Positions 35,019-47,412 of a stretch of 64,000 bases of DNA are shown here, piece by piece. Under the pieces are notes generated by a model. It did no database searches. It was not told the origin of the DNA and saw nothing but the letters and a program-made list of their open reading frames with translations. Position numbers and translations under genes: made by a program. The DNA is from Lolium rigidum (lineage: Eukaryota > Streptophyta > Magnoliopsida > Poales > Poaceae): positions 92,173,276 to 92,237,275 of the forward strand of contig NC_061508.1 in the NCBI RefSeq assembly GCF_022539505.1. The letters run 5' to 3'. Numbering within the stretch: the first letter of the stretch is position 1; every line of letters begins with the position of its first letter.

Positions 35019-36540
35019 ATGGCCAACCCTGAAAATACTAAGTTGTGTGACTTCACTAGCACAAATAATAATGATTTCTTATGCACACCTATTGCTCCAC
35101 CTGCTACTACAGCAGAATTCTTTGAAATTAAACCTGCTTTACTAAATCTTGTCATGAGAGAGCAATTTTCTGGTGTTAGTTCTGATGATGTTGCTGCCCA
35201 TCTCAATAATTTTGTTGAACTATGTGAAATGCAAAAATATAAAGATGTAGATGGTGACATTATAAAATTAAAATTGTTCCCTTTCTCATTAAGAGGAAGA
35301 GCTAAAGATTGGTTGCTATCTCTCGCCTAAGAATAGTATTGATTCATGGACTAAATGCAAGGATGCTTTTATTGGTAGATATTATCCCCCTGCTAAAATT
35401 ATATCTTTGAGGAGTAGCATAATGAATTTTAAACAATTGGATAATGAACATGTTGCTCAAGCTTGGGAAAGAATGAAATCTTCGGTTAAAAATTGCCCAA
35501 CCCATGGACTGACTACTTGGATGATCATCCAAACCTTCTATGCAGGACTAAATTTTTCTTCGCGGAATTTATTGGATTCAGCTGCTGGAGGTATCTTTAT
35601 GTCCATCACTCTTGGTGAAGCAACAAAGCTTCTTGATAATATGATGGTTAATTACTCTGAATGGCACACGGAAAGAGCTCCACAAGGTAAGAAGGTAAAT
35701 TCTGTTGAAGAATCCTCTTCCTTGAATGATAAGGTTGATGCTATTATGTCTATGCTTGCGAATGATAGGACTAATGTTGATCCTAATAATGTTCCATTAG
35801 CTTCATTGGTTGCCCAAGAAGAACATGTTGATGTAAACTTCATTAAAGATAATAATTTCAACAACAATGCTTATCGGAACAATTCTAGTAATAACTATAG
35901 GCCATATCCTTATAATAATGGTAACGGTTATGCTAATTCTTATGGGAATTCTTACAACAATAATAGGAATACACCCCCTGGACTTGAGGCTATGCTTAAA
36001 GAATTTATTAGTACACAAACTGCCTTTAACAAATCTGTTGAGGAAAAGCTCAATAAAATTGATATTCTTGTTTCTAGAGTTGATAGTCTTGCCTCTGATG
36101 TTGATCTTTTGAAATCGAAAGTTATGCCTAATAGGGATATTGAAAATAAAATTGTTACTACAGCAAATGCCATCCAAGTTAGAATTAATGAGAATATAAG
36201 ATTAATGGCTGAACTGCGTGCTAGGTGGGATAGAGAAGAAAATGAAAAACTAGCTAAAAAGGAAAATGTAGCTAAAGTTTGGACTATTACCACCACTAGC
36301 AATGCTAATGATTCATATGTTGCTGCACCTCCTACTATCAATGGTAAAATAATTGGTGTTGGCAATGCTTCTACTCCTAGTGCAAAGCGCGCAAAATTAC
36401 CCGAAACTCGCTAAAACTCGCTGAAACTGCTTGTGATAAAACCGCTGAAATTTTTTCCAACCTTGGGGATGATAATCCCATTGCTTTAGATTGTAATGAT
36501 TTAGATTTTGATGATTGCCACATCTCTGAAGTTATAAAGT
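35019..36540 (+). pseudogene. N3 gag (Athila/Sabrina type)
   Basis: It starts MANPENTKLCDFTST at 35019, 255 bp after the LTR. 35019-35330 carries FFEIKPALLNLV, then LKLFPFSLRGRAKDWLLSL, the start of the Retrotrans_gag domain. The frame stops at 35328-35330 directly after a CTCG (35322-35325), and the next frame, open to 36414, carries the rest: WERMKSSVKNCPTHGL, an Asn/Tyr-rich region with RNNSSNNYRPYPYNNGNGY, and a coiled-coil end. A second break at 36407-36420 again coincides with two CTCG sites. The particle-forming role is inferred from the family. With so few and so uniform lesions the real genomic frame may be intact. Confidence 0.8.
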
Positions 36541-37134
36541 TCTTGCAAAAACTTGCTAAGAGTCCCAATGCTAGCGCTGTAAACTTGGCTTTCACAAAAC
36601 ATATTACAAATGCTCTTATAAAAGCTAGAGAAGAGAAACTAAAACTTGAAACTTCTATTCCTAGAAAGCTAGAGGATGGTTGGGAGCCCATCATTAAAAT
36701 GAGAGTCAAAGATTTTGATTGTAATGCTTTATGTGATCTTGGTGCAAGTATTTCGTTATGCCTAAAAAAGTCTATGATATGCTTGACTTGCCACCATTGA
36801 AAAATTGTTATCTGGATGTTAATCTCGCGATAATGCTAAAAAGAAACCTTTGGGGAAGGTTGATAATGTTCATATTATGGTTAACAATAACCTTGTCCCC
36901 GTTGATTTTGTTGTCTTGGATATTGAATGCAATGCATCTTGCCCCATTATATTGGGAAGACCTTTTCTTCGAACCGTTGGTGCTACTATTGATATGAAGG
37001 AAGGTAATATTAAATATCAATTTCCTCTCAAGAAAGGTATGGAACACTTCCCTAGAAAGAGAATGAAGTTACCTTATGATTCTATTATTAGAACAAATTA
37101 TGATGTTGATGCTTCGTCTCTCGATGTTACTTGA
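36541..37134 (+). pseudogene. N3 aspartic protease
   Basis: 36543-36752 leads through KLEDGWEPIIKMRVKDFDCNALCDLGASISL, with the retropepsin motif CDLGAS (Asp followed by Leu-Gly-Ala). The frame slips at 36753 and again near 36824-36830 (sites reading TCG and GCG where CTG is expected). It continues in 36850-37134 with VDFVVLDIECNASCPIILGRPFLRTVGATID and ends in a stop at 37134. The ILGRPFL segment is the usual C-terminal protease hallmark. No RT follows; the element goes directly into non-coding DNA. Confidence 0.75.
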
Positions 37135-39705
37135 GTTACACTTTCTGCGCCTAGCTGAAAGGCGTTAAAGAAAAGCGCTTATGGGAGACAACCCATGTTT
37201 TTACTCCAGTATTTTTGTTTTATATTTGTGTCTTGGAAGTTGTTTACTACTGTAGCAACCTCTCCTTATCTTAGTTTTATGTTTTGTTGTGCCAAGTAAA
37301 GTCTTTGATAGTAAAGTAAGTACTAGATTTGGATTACTGCGCAGTTCCAGATTTCTTTGCTGTTACGAATCTGGGTCTACCTCCTGTAGGTAGCTCAGAA
37401 AATTAAGCCAATTTACGTGCATGATCCTCAGATATGTACGCAACTTTCATTCAATTTGAGCATTTTCATTTGAGCAAGTCTGGTGGCCTAATAAAATCCA
37501 TCTTTACGGACTGTTCTGTTTTGACAGATTCTGTCTTTTATTTCGCATTGCCTCTTTTGCTATGTTTGATGAATTTCTTTGATCCATTAATGTCCAGTAG
37601 CTTTATGAAATGTCCAGAAGTGTTAAGAATGATTGTGTCACCTCTGAACATGTGAATTTTTATTATGCACTAACCCTCTAATGAGTTGTTTCGAGTTTGG
37701 TGTGGAGGAAGTTTTCAAGGATCAAGAGAGGAGTATGATGCAATATGATCAAGGAGAGTGAAAGCTCTAAGCTTGGGGATGCCCCGGTGGTTCACCCCTG
37801 CATATTCTAAGAAGACTCAAGCGTCTAAGCTTGGGGATGCCCAAGGCATCCCCTTCTTCATCGACAACATTATCGGGTTCCTCCCCCGAAACTATATTTT
37901 TATTCCGTCACATCTTATGTACTTTGCTTGGAACGTCGGTTTGTTTTTGTTTTTTGTTTTGTTTGAATAAAATGGATCCTAGCATTCACTTTATGGGAGA
38001 GAGACACGCTCCGCTGTAGCATATGGACAAATATGTCCTTAGGCTCTACTCATAGTATTCATGGCGAAGTTTCTTCTTCGTTAAATTGTTATATGGTTGG
38101 AATTGGAAAATACTACATGTAGTAATTCTAAAATGTCTTGGATAATTTGATACTTGGAAATTGTTGTGCTCATGTTTAAGCTCTTGCATCATATACCTTG
38201 CACCCATTAATGAAGAAATACTTAGAGCTTGCTAATTTGGTTTGCATATTTGGTTTCGCTAGAGTCTAGATAACATCTAGTATTGAGTTTTGAACAACAA
38301 GGAAGACGGTATGGAGTCTTATAATGTTTACAATATGTCTTTTATGTGAGTTTTGCTGTACCGTTCATCCTTGTGTTTGTTTCAAATAACCTTGCTAGCC
38401 TAAACCTTGTATCGAGAGGGAATACTTCTCATGCATCCAAAATACTTGAGCCAACCACTATGCCATTTGTGTCCACCATACCTACCTACTACATGGTATT
38501 TATCCGCCATTCCAAAGTAAATTTCTTGAGTGTTACCTTTAAAATTCCATCATTCACCTTTGCAATATATAGCTCATGGGACAAATAGCTTAAAAACTAT
38601 TGTGGTATTGAATATGTACTTATGCACTTTATCTCTTATTAAGTTGCTCGTTGTGCGATAACCATGCTTCGGGGACGCCATCAACTATTCTTTGTTGAAT
38701 ATCATGTGAGTTGCTATGCATGTCCGTCTTGTCTGAAGTAAGAGAGATCTACCACCTTCATGGTTGGAGCATGCATATTGTTAGAGAAGAACATTGGGCC
38801 GCTAACTAAAGCCATGATTCATGGTGGAAGTTTCAGTTTTGGACACATATCCTCAATATCATATGAGAATAATAATTGTTGCCACATGCTTATGCATTAA
38901 AGAGGAGTCCATTGTCTGATGTCCATGTTGTCCCGGTATGGATGTCTAAGTTGAGAATAATCAAAAGCGAGAAATCCAAAATGCGAGCTTTCTCCTTAGA
39001 CCTTTGTACAGGCGGCATGGAGGTACCCCATTGTGACACTTGGTTAAAACATGTGCATTGCAAAGATCCGGTAGTCCAAGCTAATTAGGACAAGGTGCGG
39101 GCACTATTAGTATACTATGCATGAGGCTTGCAACTTGTAAGATATAATGTACATAACTCATATGCTTTATTACTACCATTGACAAAATTGTTTCATGTTT
39201 TCAAAATAAAAGCTCTAGCACAAATATAGCAATCGATGCTTTCCTCTTTGAAAGACCATTCTCTTTTACTTTTATGTTGAGTCAGTTCACCTATCTCTCT
39301 CCACCTCAAGAAGCAAACACTTGTGTGAACTATGCATTGATTCCTACATATTTGCATATTGTACTTGTTATATTACTCTATGTTGACAATTATCCATGAG
39401 ATATACATGTTACAAGTTGAAAGCAACCGCTGAAACTTAATCTTCCTTTGTGTTGCTTCAATGCCTTTACTTTGATTTATTGCTTTATGAGTTAACTCTT
39501 ATGCAAGACTTATTAATACTTGTCTTGAAGTACTATTCATGAAAAGTCTTTGCTTTATGATTCACTTGTTTACTCATGTCATTACCATTGTTTTGATCGC
39601 TGCATTCATTACATATGTTTACAAATAGTATGATCAAGGTTATGATGGCATATCACTTCAGAAATTATCTTTGTTATCGTTTTACTCGCTCGGGACGAGC
39701 AGTAA
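37135..39705 (+). other. N3 non-coding interior
   Basis: 2.6 kb without recognisable genes, homologous to the corresponding parts of N1, N2 and N4. It has polypurine-like motifs at 37767-37782 and 37825-37840 (the second with a 9-bp hairpin at 37833-37853), and the 73-codon frame at 37434-37655. The stretch 38580-39180 matches N1 but not N2 or N4, which carry other sequence there. Confidence 0.75.
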
Positions 39706-39721
39706 CTAAGCTTGGGGATGC
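39706..39721 (+). promoter_or_regulatory. N3 polypurine tract
   Basis: ctaagcttggggatgc, one base before the 3' LTR (39723). Confidence 0.8.
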
Positions 39722-39722
39722 T

Positions 39723-41312
39723 TGATACGTCTCCGACGTATCGATAATTTTCTTATGTTCTATGCCATATTATTGATGATACCTACATGTTTTATGCACA
39801 CTTTATGTCATATTCGTGCATTTTCTGGAACTAACCTATTAACAAGATGCCGAAGTGCGAGTTGCTGTTTTCTCGCTGTTTTTGGTTTCGAAATCCTAGT
39901 AACGAAATATTCTCGGAATTGGACGAAACAAAGACCCGGGGGCCTATTTCGCCACGAACCTTCCGGAAGACCGAAGAGCATACGAAGTGGGGCCACGAGG
40001 TGGCCAAACCACATGGCGGCGCGGCCAAGGGGGGCCCGCGCCGCCCGTGGTGTGGGCCCCTCGTTAGCCCCCGACTCCGCCCTTCCGCCTACTTAAAGCC
40101 TCCGTCGCGAAACCCCCGATGCGAAAAACCACGATACGGAAAACCTTACCGAGACGCCGCCGATCCCATCTCGGGGGATTCGGAGATCTCCTCCGGCACC
40201 CTGCCGGAGAGGGGATTCATCTCCCGGAGGACTCTACACCGCCATGGTCGCCTCCGGAGTGATGAGTGAGTAGTTCACCCCTGGACTATGGGTCCATAGC
40301 AGTAGCTAGATGGTTGTCTTCTCCTCATTGTGCTTCATTGTCGGATCTTGTGAGCTGCCTAACATGATCAAGATGATCTATCTGTAATACTCTATGTTGT
40401 GTTTGTCGGGATCCGATGGATAGAGAATACCATGTTATGTTAATTATCAAGTTATTACATATGTGTTGTTTATGATCTTGCATGCTCTCCGTTACTAGTA
40501 GAGGCTCTGGCCAAGTTTTTGCTTTTAACTCCAAGAGGGAGTATTTATGCTCGATAGTGGGTTCATGCCTGCATTGACACCGGGACGATGTGACGAAAGT
40601 TCTAAGGTTGTGTTGTGCTTGTTGCCACTAGGGATAAAACATTGGCGCTATGTCCGAGGATGTAGTTGTTGATTACATTACGCACCATACTTAATGCAAT
40701 TGTCCGTTGCTTTGCAACTTAATACTGGAAGGGGTTCGGACGATAACCTGAAGGTGGACTTTTTAGGCATAGATGCAGTTGGATGGCGGTCTATGTACTT
40801 TGTCGTAATGCCCAATTAAATCTCACTATACTTATCATGCCATGTATGTGCATTGTTATGCCCTCTCTATTTGTCAATTGCCCGACCGTAATTTGTTCAC
40901 CCAACATGCTTTTATCTTATGGGAGAGACACCTCTAGTGAACCGTGGACCCCGGTCCATTCTTTTAATACTGAAATACAAATCTGCTCGCAATACTTGTT
41001 TTACTGTTTTCTCTGCAAACAATCATCTTCCACACAATACGGTTAACCCTTTGTTACAGCAAGCCGGTGGGATTGACAACCTCACTCGTTTCGTTGGGGC
41101 AAAGTACTTTGGTTGTGTTGTGCAGGTTCCACGTTGGCGCCGGAATCTCCGGTGTTGCGCCGCACTACATCCCGCCGCCATCAACCTTCAACGTGCTTCT
41201 TGACTCCTACTGGTTCGATTAAACCTTGGTTTCTTACTGAGGGAAACTTGCCGCTGTGCGCATCACACCTTCCTCTTGGGGTTCCCAACGGACGTGTCAA
41301 CTACACGCATCA
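39723..41312 (+). repeat. N3 3' LTR
   Basis: 1590 bp, very similar to the 5' LTR. Most of the differences I could line up fall at CTG/CAG trinucleotides or in homopolymers. Confidence 0.94.
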
Positions 41313-42345
41313 GTGGCAAAAATATTCCGGCATGGATTCTATTGGCCTACTGCCTTGGAAAATGCTGAGGATTTGGTAAGAAAATGCAACGGGTGCCAGA
41401 GGTACGCCAAGCAAAATCATACCCCAGCATCCGGTTTGAAAACCATACCGCTAACTTGGCCATTTGCTGTTTGGTGCCTGGACATGGTTGGCCCATTCAA
41501 AACTGCAAGGAGCAGCATGACCCACATTCTAGTAATGGTGGACAAGTTCACAAAGTGGCTTGAAGTAAAACCCATCGCAAAGTGTGATGGGCATACGGCT
41601 GTGAAGTTCCTAAAAGATGTCATCTTGCGGTATGGTTACCCGCATAGCATTATCACAGACAATGGCACAAACTTTGCTCAAGGTGAGTTCAAAAGATTTT
41701 GTGAGGACAACAATATCCGGTTGGATTTGTGCTCAGTGGCACACCCACAAGGCAATGGCCAAGTTGAAAGAACAAATGCTTTGGTACTTTCCGGTATCAA
41801 ACCTAGACTCATCGACGCGGTGGAAAAGTCACCGGGGTGTTGGCTCGATGAGCTACCATCAGTGCTGTGGAGCATAAGAACAACTCCAAACCGGTCCACC
41901 GGATACACTCCATTCTTCATGGTTTACGGAGCAGAAGCGGTCATACCAACCGACATTCTCCATGATTCACCAAGGGTGCAACTCTATACCGAAGAGGAGG
42001 TAAAAGAGGCCCGAGAAAACGATGTGGACTTGCTAGAAGAAGCAAGAGAGTTGGCCTTGGCAAGAACAGCCATTTACCAGCAAAACCTCAGACGCTATCA
42101 TAGCCGGAAGGTTAACCCGAGGGTGTTCCGGGAAGGAGATCTGGTGTTACGCCTGGTGCAGCGCACTGAAGGCCGACACAAGCTTTCACCCCCATGGGAG
42201 GGACCATTCATTGTGAGCAAAGCTCTCCACAATGATGCCTACTACTTAATTGATGTATAGGAATGGAGGAAAGGAAAGGCGGACAGATCCGGAGATGAGA
42301 CCAAGCGTCCATGGAACGTAGCACTGTTGCGTCCTTTCTACTCAT
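41313..42345 (+). CDS. Tat-B integrase
   Basis: The frame resumes after N3 with the second half of the HHCC zinc-binding domain (CNGCQRYAK near 41390). The DDE core follows: LDMVGPF (Asp 41481-41483), ITDNGTNF (Asp 41658-41660) and GQVERTN (Glu 41766-41768), with the canonical 35-residue spacing between the last two. The LPSVLWSIRTTPN and FFMVYGAEAV blocks come next, then the C-terminal GDLVLRLVQ and WEGPFIVSK region. Integrase inserts the cDNA into the chromosome. A TAG at 42258-42260 (CAG-to-TAG type) precedes the last 28 codons, RPWNVALLRPFYS, ending at 42345. The catalytic residues are intact. Confidence 0.9.
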
Positions 42346-43050
42346 GAAGTTGTGGTGTAAGAAGTTCCTTTTTGTACCTTATTTGCTATGAATAAAAGAT
42401 GTCGGAACCTCGAATGAGTCTCGGGGACTACCCCTATTGCATGCAATATGTCTATTTTTTTCAAGTTCATCGGTTGCTTATTGAACGTTTTTTCTTTCCG
42501 GTTTAGTAGTGTGCTAAAACCCTACCGGAGTCTTCGACTCTGCTGCTGTCCGCAACCCAGCTTCATGGCAAGCAAGATAAAGCGGTAGGGGATAAGCACA
42601 TGAACTGCGAAGAGAGAGAGCGGGAAAGAACAATCCGGAAAAATTTAACTAACCCCGGTTGTACCGGTTTGTTGCAAAAATTTCGAATTATTTCTAAGTT
42701 CAAGAAAGTGCCTGCTTGGTAAAAGAACTTTGTGCTCATACGCCAAAACGCCCAGAGAAGGTAGGCAGAGCCAAAGCAAAAGAGCCAAGTGTGCATCGAC
42801 TTGGATGCGGAAACAATTTCGGAATCGTTGCAGTGCAGGACAAAATCAGAACGATAAGCAAAATGCTAAGTTAACAGAACAAACATAGCTTAATAAGCTA
42901 CCGGTAGGGTATACCGGCAGATCACAGGTAGCATAGCCAAGGAGCAGCTAAGTTTTATATTACATCATAAGACCCCGGCATACCGGGGTAGAATTTAATG
43001 AACATTGTTTTAAGACAAACAGGGGCAATCAAACATGTCACAACAGATGT
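42346..43050. other. Tat-B spacer between pol and antisense gene
   Basis: 705 bp between two convergent genes, presumably holding the 3' UTRs of both. An aataaaag (42390) is a possible polyadenylation signal for the plus strand. A copy of the ctcggggact motif lies at 42420-42429. No credible gene. Confidence 0.6.
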
Positions 43051-46000
43051 TCAGGCAGCAGGAGCTTCGGGAGGCATGGCACCGGCTTCTGGGGCTTCTG
43101 GAGGCGCATCACCCGCTCCGGCATCTTCACCCTCCACATCCTCTTCTTCCTCTTCGTCACTGAGATAATCATTGACACCGGGAGGAGGAGGGATGAAGGT
43201 GCGGGCCTCGGCGTACTCAGCAATCCGGTAGGCTCGGTCCTGCCGCTTCGCGGTGAGGACCGGATCCATATCAGTTGGAGCGTGTTCGCGCACGCCAAGG
43301 AGGGCGTCCAGATCCAGCTCGTCGTACCAAGAGCAAGCGACGCGCAGCGCCGCATCTGCTCCGGCACGAGCCGCAGAGCATTGCCACTCCCGGATTCGCC
43401 GGCCGGCGTTCTTCAAGCACTCCGAGGTAAGCGATAAGTTCGCCGGCACCTCCTCTCCAGGCCAAAGCACCTTGAAGAGGTGGATCGCCACATCGGGCAG
43501 ATCCGCAAGGTTCCGGTCCACCGCACGCATGTGGGAGACCCGCGCAGAAAGGGCAACCAGGTGATCATAAGGATCCCATGGCGCATCCAAGTTCTGGTAC
43601 TTCTGCTCAATCCGGCGCTCGGCCACCTTTTTCTGCGCAAAAGGCTGCGAGTCCGGGAAAAGCCCTGCAAGACAAAGAGAAAAGGGTAAAGATACGTTAC
43701 CAGAAAACATAAGCTTATAAGCAGAAACCGGAGGAAAAAGAAGATAAGAAAAACTTACGAACGGCGAGTGCGTCAGTTTGCATGACCAATTGGTCATACT
43801 CCTTTTGCTCTCCCTCCATGCGCGCGGCTTGATCCTCGGCTGCTTTTCGCGCCTTAGCTCCCTCCTCAAGCTCAGCTCGCAGCACAGCTGTGGAGTGGTT
43901 GGCATCCTCCAGGGCTTCATTGAGCTTGGTCTCAGCAGCAGCTTGGGCGGCCTTCATAGCCTCATTGTGCTTGAGCCCAAGCTGGATCGCCTGCTCCTCC
44001 AGCCCCTTGGAGTAAAGCTCCTGGGCGTCCATAGCCTTGCGGTGATCCTTGATAAGCTGCTCCTTTTCACCTAGACACCGGAAAGAAAAGTGTTAGCAAA
44101 GTTGCGACTGGTAAAATGAGGAAGGAACAAAGTAACCGGTAAAGAAAGAGCGGTACCTTGGAGTTCAGCGATCTGGGCCTTGAGGGCTTCAATGGTAGCT
44201 TCCGGGACAGCTGTTGAACAAAAAAATTCATAAGTATTAAGAAAGAGAACGTTCCGGTAAAAAGATGCCGGAGAGGAAAAAGGAGCCTACCTTGGCACTT
44301 GCTGTGCGCTTCAGCGAGGTCCCGGTGCTCCCAGAGAAGCTCCTCGAAGAGGTGCCTCCGGGCGTCGGCCGTGCTCTATTCAAGACAAGATGTTAGAAGA
44401 AAAGAGGCCGGCTTCTCCATGCTTTTACCTAAGTTTCACGCTAAGATCTGCGTTCTTAACCCGAAACTCGGGGACTGGCTATGCCGGTTTTTCGAGTGTT
44501 TACCTAAGCTTCGCGCTAAGACCTATGATCTTAACCCGAAGCTCGGGGACTGGCGATGCAAATTTTTCGAAGATCTCTACTTAAGTTTCACGCTAAGAGC
44601 TATGCTCTCAACACGAAACTCGGGGACTGGGAAGATAGACAAGATCCGGAAAGAAAGAAACCGGCAAAAATTTAAAAGTTGCAAAAAGTATGGTGGAACT
44701 TACCAACACATTGTTGGTGGCATCGTGCCACGCGTTATCCAGCTCCTTCACTGCGCGCCGAAGCCGCATGAAGTGTTCCTCTGTGCACCGGGGTCCAGCG
44801 GGTCCGGCGCCGAAGCCGGTCCTTCCCCAGGCCGCGGGTGGATGCAGATATATCCGCATCGTTCCACTTTTGTGCGTAGGGGAGAAGGTGCCCCAGGTCG
44901 CGGCCTTCACGTTTCAGCTCAACGATCCGGCCCAAGATGTCGGAAGGTTTTTCTCCAACCGCAGCAGCGGCGGGGCTGACATGCAGCACCAGAGACTGCG
45001 CGCCGGCGGCTGAGGTGCCGCCCTCCATAGTCTTTCCCCTGGAAGCCCCCGGATTGAGGAACTTCGTGATCTTGAGGGTCTCGGGCGGCGGCGTCGGCTT
45101 GGCCGCGGAGGGCCCTTGGCTTAGCGGCGGCGTTGGGGTGGCCCCAGTGGGCTCAAGGATAGGAGCTTCTGGCGGCGGTGTAGAGGAGGCCGGCGCGGAA
45201 GTATCCGGCGCGGCCTTGGAGGGGGAAGAGCTAGAGTGCTTCTTCTTCTTCTTCTTCTTCGGGGCGAGAGGAACCAGAGGTTCCGCCCGCCCGGCAGCTT
45301 CATCGTCGGCGCCGGTGTTGCTGGCACCGGTATCTTGGTTCTCTGGAGGGGAGGTGAGATCCTCCTCCGCGCGGTGATCAGGAGGTGTAGGGGCCGCGCA
45401 CCCCGCACTTGAGGTGCCTCCCAGAGGGGAGGCAGAAAGGTCGCCGGTACCGGATGGTACCGGGCTTGACTGAGGAGGAGGAGTTGGGGTCCTTGCGGTT
45501 CCCTCGGAGGCTTCAGGCGTTGAGCCGCTGGCGCTCTTGGACGGCTTGAGCGGAGGGCTGAAAAAGAGGGAGAGGAAAGATCAAAAATAGCAAAAGAAAG
45601 GAAAAGTTTGGAAAACGAAGCAAATAGAGAAACAAAGATCTTACCCAGAAGAGACCGGCATCTGCTTATTCTTGTAGCGCCTCTTGCCAGTCTCTTTCCC
45701 ACCAAGGACTTCCGCCCGGAAGCGTTTGGCGGGGGAGCTTGGCTGGAGCCGGCGTCGGGTGCAGGGGCCTTGTTCTTCTTGCTCTGAGGGATGAGCTTCT
45801 CCAGGAACTCGTGGCCGACCTCGGCCTGCAGGGGAGCCACGTGCTCGTGGACCTGTGGTGTGGGGCCAGCTGAGGGAGCATCTACAGAAGGGAAATAACA
45901 ACAATACATAAGCGACCGGAAGAGGAAACTACCTCAAGTATGGTGAGCTCATCGTCGGAACCGGAAGCCGCAGAAGAAAAGTTACCAGGGCGCTGAGTGG

Positions 46001-47239
46001 GGATGCGACCCATCTTCAGATCGGTCCAATGGACGTAGGGATCTGGGTCAACTTTGTCCAAGGGGCGCTTCCGGCAAGGGCCTCGCCGATCCGAGTCAAT
46101 GCGAGGGAAGCGGGCCTTGGCCTGGAAACAAAGAGAAAATCGGTTAGCCGCAGCATAAAAGTTACCGGTAGAGCAGCCCGGGTGGCACTTTCTCTTACTT
46201 CATCGGTTGGAGGGTTGGTGGAGCTGAGAGGCAGGAAGCCCCACTCCCAGTAGACCGGCATGTCCGTCTGGCAGATTTGATTAGCCTTGCGGACCACATC
46301 CGCTTTGCTTAAGGGAAGGCCGGTGATCTTGGTGGGATCGCCAGGGCCATACATCTCGCTTATCTTATGAGCCCGGCGCTTAAGGGGAAGCACCCGGCGG
46401 CAGATGAAGGTGCGGATGATATCATCGGAGCAGATGTTGGTCTCCTTCATCAGCTTCTCCATAAAGCGTACGACCCGGTTCGTCTCAATGTGATCCGTAC
46501 CAGGGAAGTAGCCCCAGTTGACCTTCGTGGGCGGTGCCAGATTGAATGCCGGCAGATTGATGAGATCCGCGGCGCCGTTGTTCTTCACGTAGAAGAACGT
46601 CGTCTGCCACAACCGGCAAGACTCGAGGCCGTTAAACTTAAAAAAAGGGCTCCCTTGGCGGGAGCCGATGATACAAGACCCGCATTGAACGGGGGGTTTG
46701 GGCTTGGGAATATCCTTGCCCTGGACCGAATTGATCCGGAGAGAGAAGAAGTGAGCAAAGGTCTCGCGAGCGGGACGGATGCCGATGTAGCCTTCTATGA
46801 AGGCAACATAGCAAGAAAGATAGAAAACGGCGTTGCCTGGAAGGTGGTGAGGCTGGAGTCGATAAAAATCAAGAATTTGGCGGAAGAAGTTGGAGGCAGG
46901 AAGGCCGAAGCCGCGCTCAAAGTGAGCAAGAAAGACAACGAACTCACCGGGTTCAAGCACCGGTTGGATCTCGTTTCCAGGAAGCCGGCAGGACACTCCC
47001 TCCGGTATCCTCCTAGACCGGTAAAGCCAGTCTATCTCGTGTTGTGTCACGTCGGAACCTCTCCAGGCTCCGCGTGTGATACCGGAAAGATCTTTTCCGG
47101 GGGCCTGGCTGGAGCTGCCGGCCTCTTGATCTCTGCCGGATTCGGCTTCCATCCGGGCAAGATCTGCGGTTAGCCCATCGGAAGTTCTGCTCCCTTGACT
47201 ACTAGAGGATGAGGCGGAGAGAGACTCCTCGCTAGACAT
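43051..47239 (-). CDS. Tat-B antisense multi-exon gene
   Basis: It runs opposite to gag-pol, between pol and the 3' LTR. Exons supported by splice signals are 47239-46199 (donor GTAAGA), 46121-45986 (donor GTAACT), 45881 to about 45645 (donor GTAAGA), about 45557-44700 (Pro/Ser/Lys-rich, donor GTAAGT), short coiled-coil exons near 44375-44290 and 44210-44160, 44070-43759 (long coiled coil, donor GTAAGT) and 43664-43051. The last exon ends in an acidic tail (EEEEEDVEGEDAG). Exon 4 seems frameshifted between about 44800 and 44870, and exon 3 may be too. Exon 1 holds the gypsy-type transposon domain (PF04195 by recall). Function is unknown; such antisense genes are characteristic of Tat elements. 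Confidence 0.75.
44429..44632 (+). repeat. Three ~77-bp tandem repeats ending in ctcggggact
   Basis: Each unit runs cctaagtttcacgctaag (variants) through cttaacccgaa to ctcggggactgg; the motif ends at 44476, 44551 and 44628. The array lies in an intron of the antisense gene, on the sense strand of the element. Confidence 0.8.
46199..47239 (-). CDS. Tat-B antisense gene, exon 1 with PF04195-like domain
   Basis: 347 intact codons from MSSEESLSASSSSSQG (47239) to …NPPTDE, followed by a GT donor at 46198. Residues 1-75 are Ser-rich and low complexity. About 85-330 form a globular domain with HEIDWLYRSRRIPEGV, LEPGEFVVFLAHFERGFGLP, FFRQILDFYRLQPHHL and YVAFIEGYIGIRP, the pattern Pfam calls putative gypsy-type transposon (PF04195). 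An upstream in-frame ATG at 47329 exists, but the Ser-rich start is the usual one for this family. Read-through past 46198 would add intron-encoded residues. The intact length suggests either selection or youth. Confidence 0.8.
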
Positions 47240-47412
47240 ATGGATCTGAGAAACGCCGGTATCTACCCGCAAAACAGATTTCCCAAGAACTACCCTCGCG
47301 CGAAGATCTACGAGTAAGAGGAAAAGCAAAATAAAAAGGAAGTAAATACTCTACCGGCCCAAGATCTGGAAAGCAAAGAGAAGAGAGGTAAATGCGTATT
47401 GAGCCTAACCTG

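Larger units (their letters stand above)
33171..41312 (+). mobile_element. N3: complete Sabrina-like element with gag and protease only
   Basis: LTRs 33171-34764 and 39723-41312 are flanked by a perfect gtggc duplication (33166-33170 and 41313-41317). The interior is primer site, gag, protease (35019-37134), 2.6 kb of non-coding DNA and polypurine tract. RT, RNase H and integrase are missing, so N3 is non-autonomous. It sits exactly between the second RNase H and the integrase of Tat-B, and the frame continues in phase after it. Confidence 0.94.
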
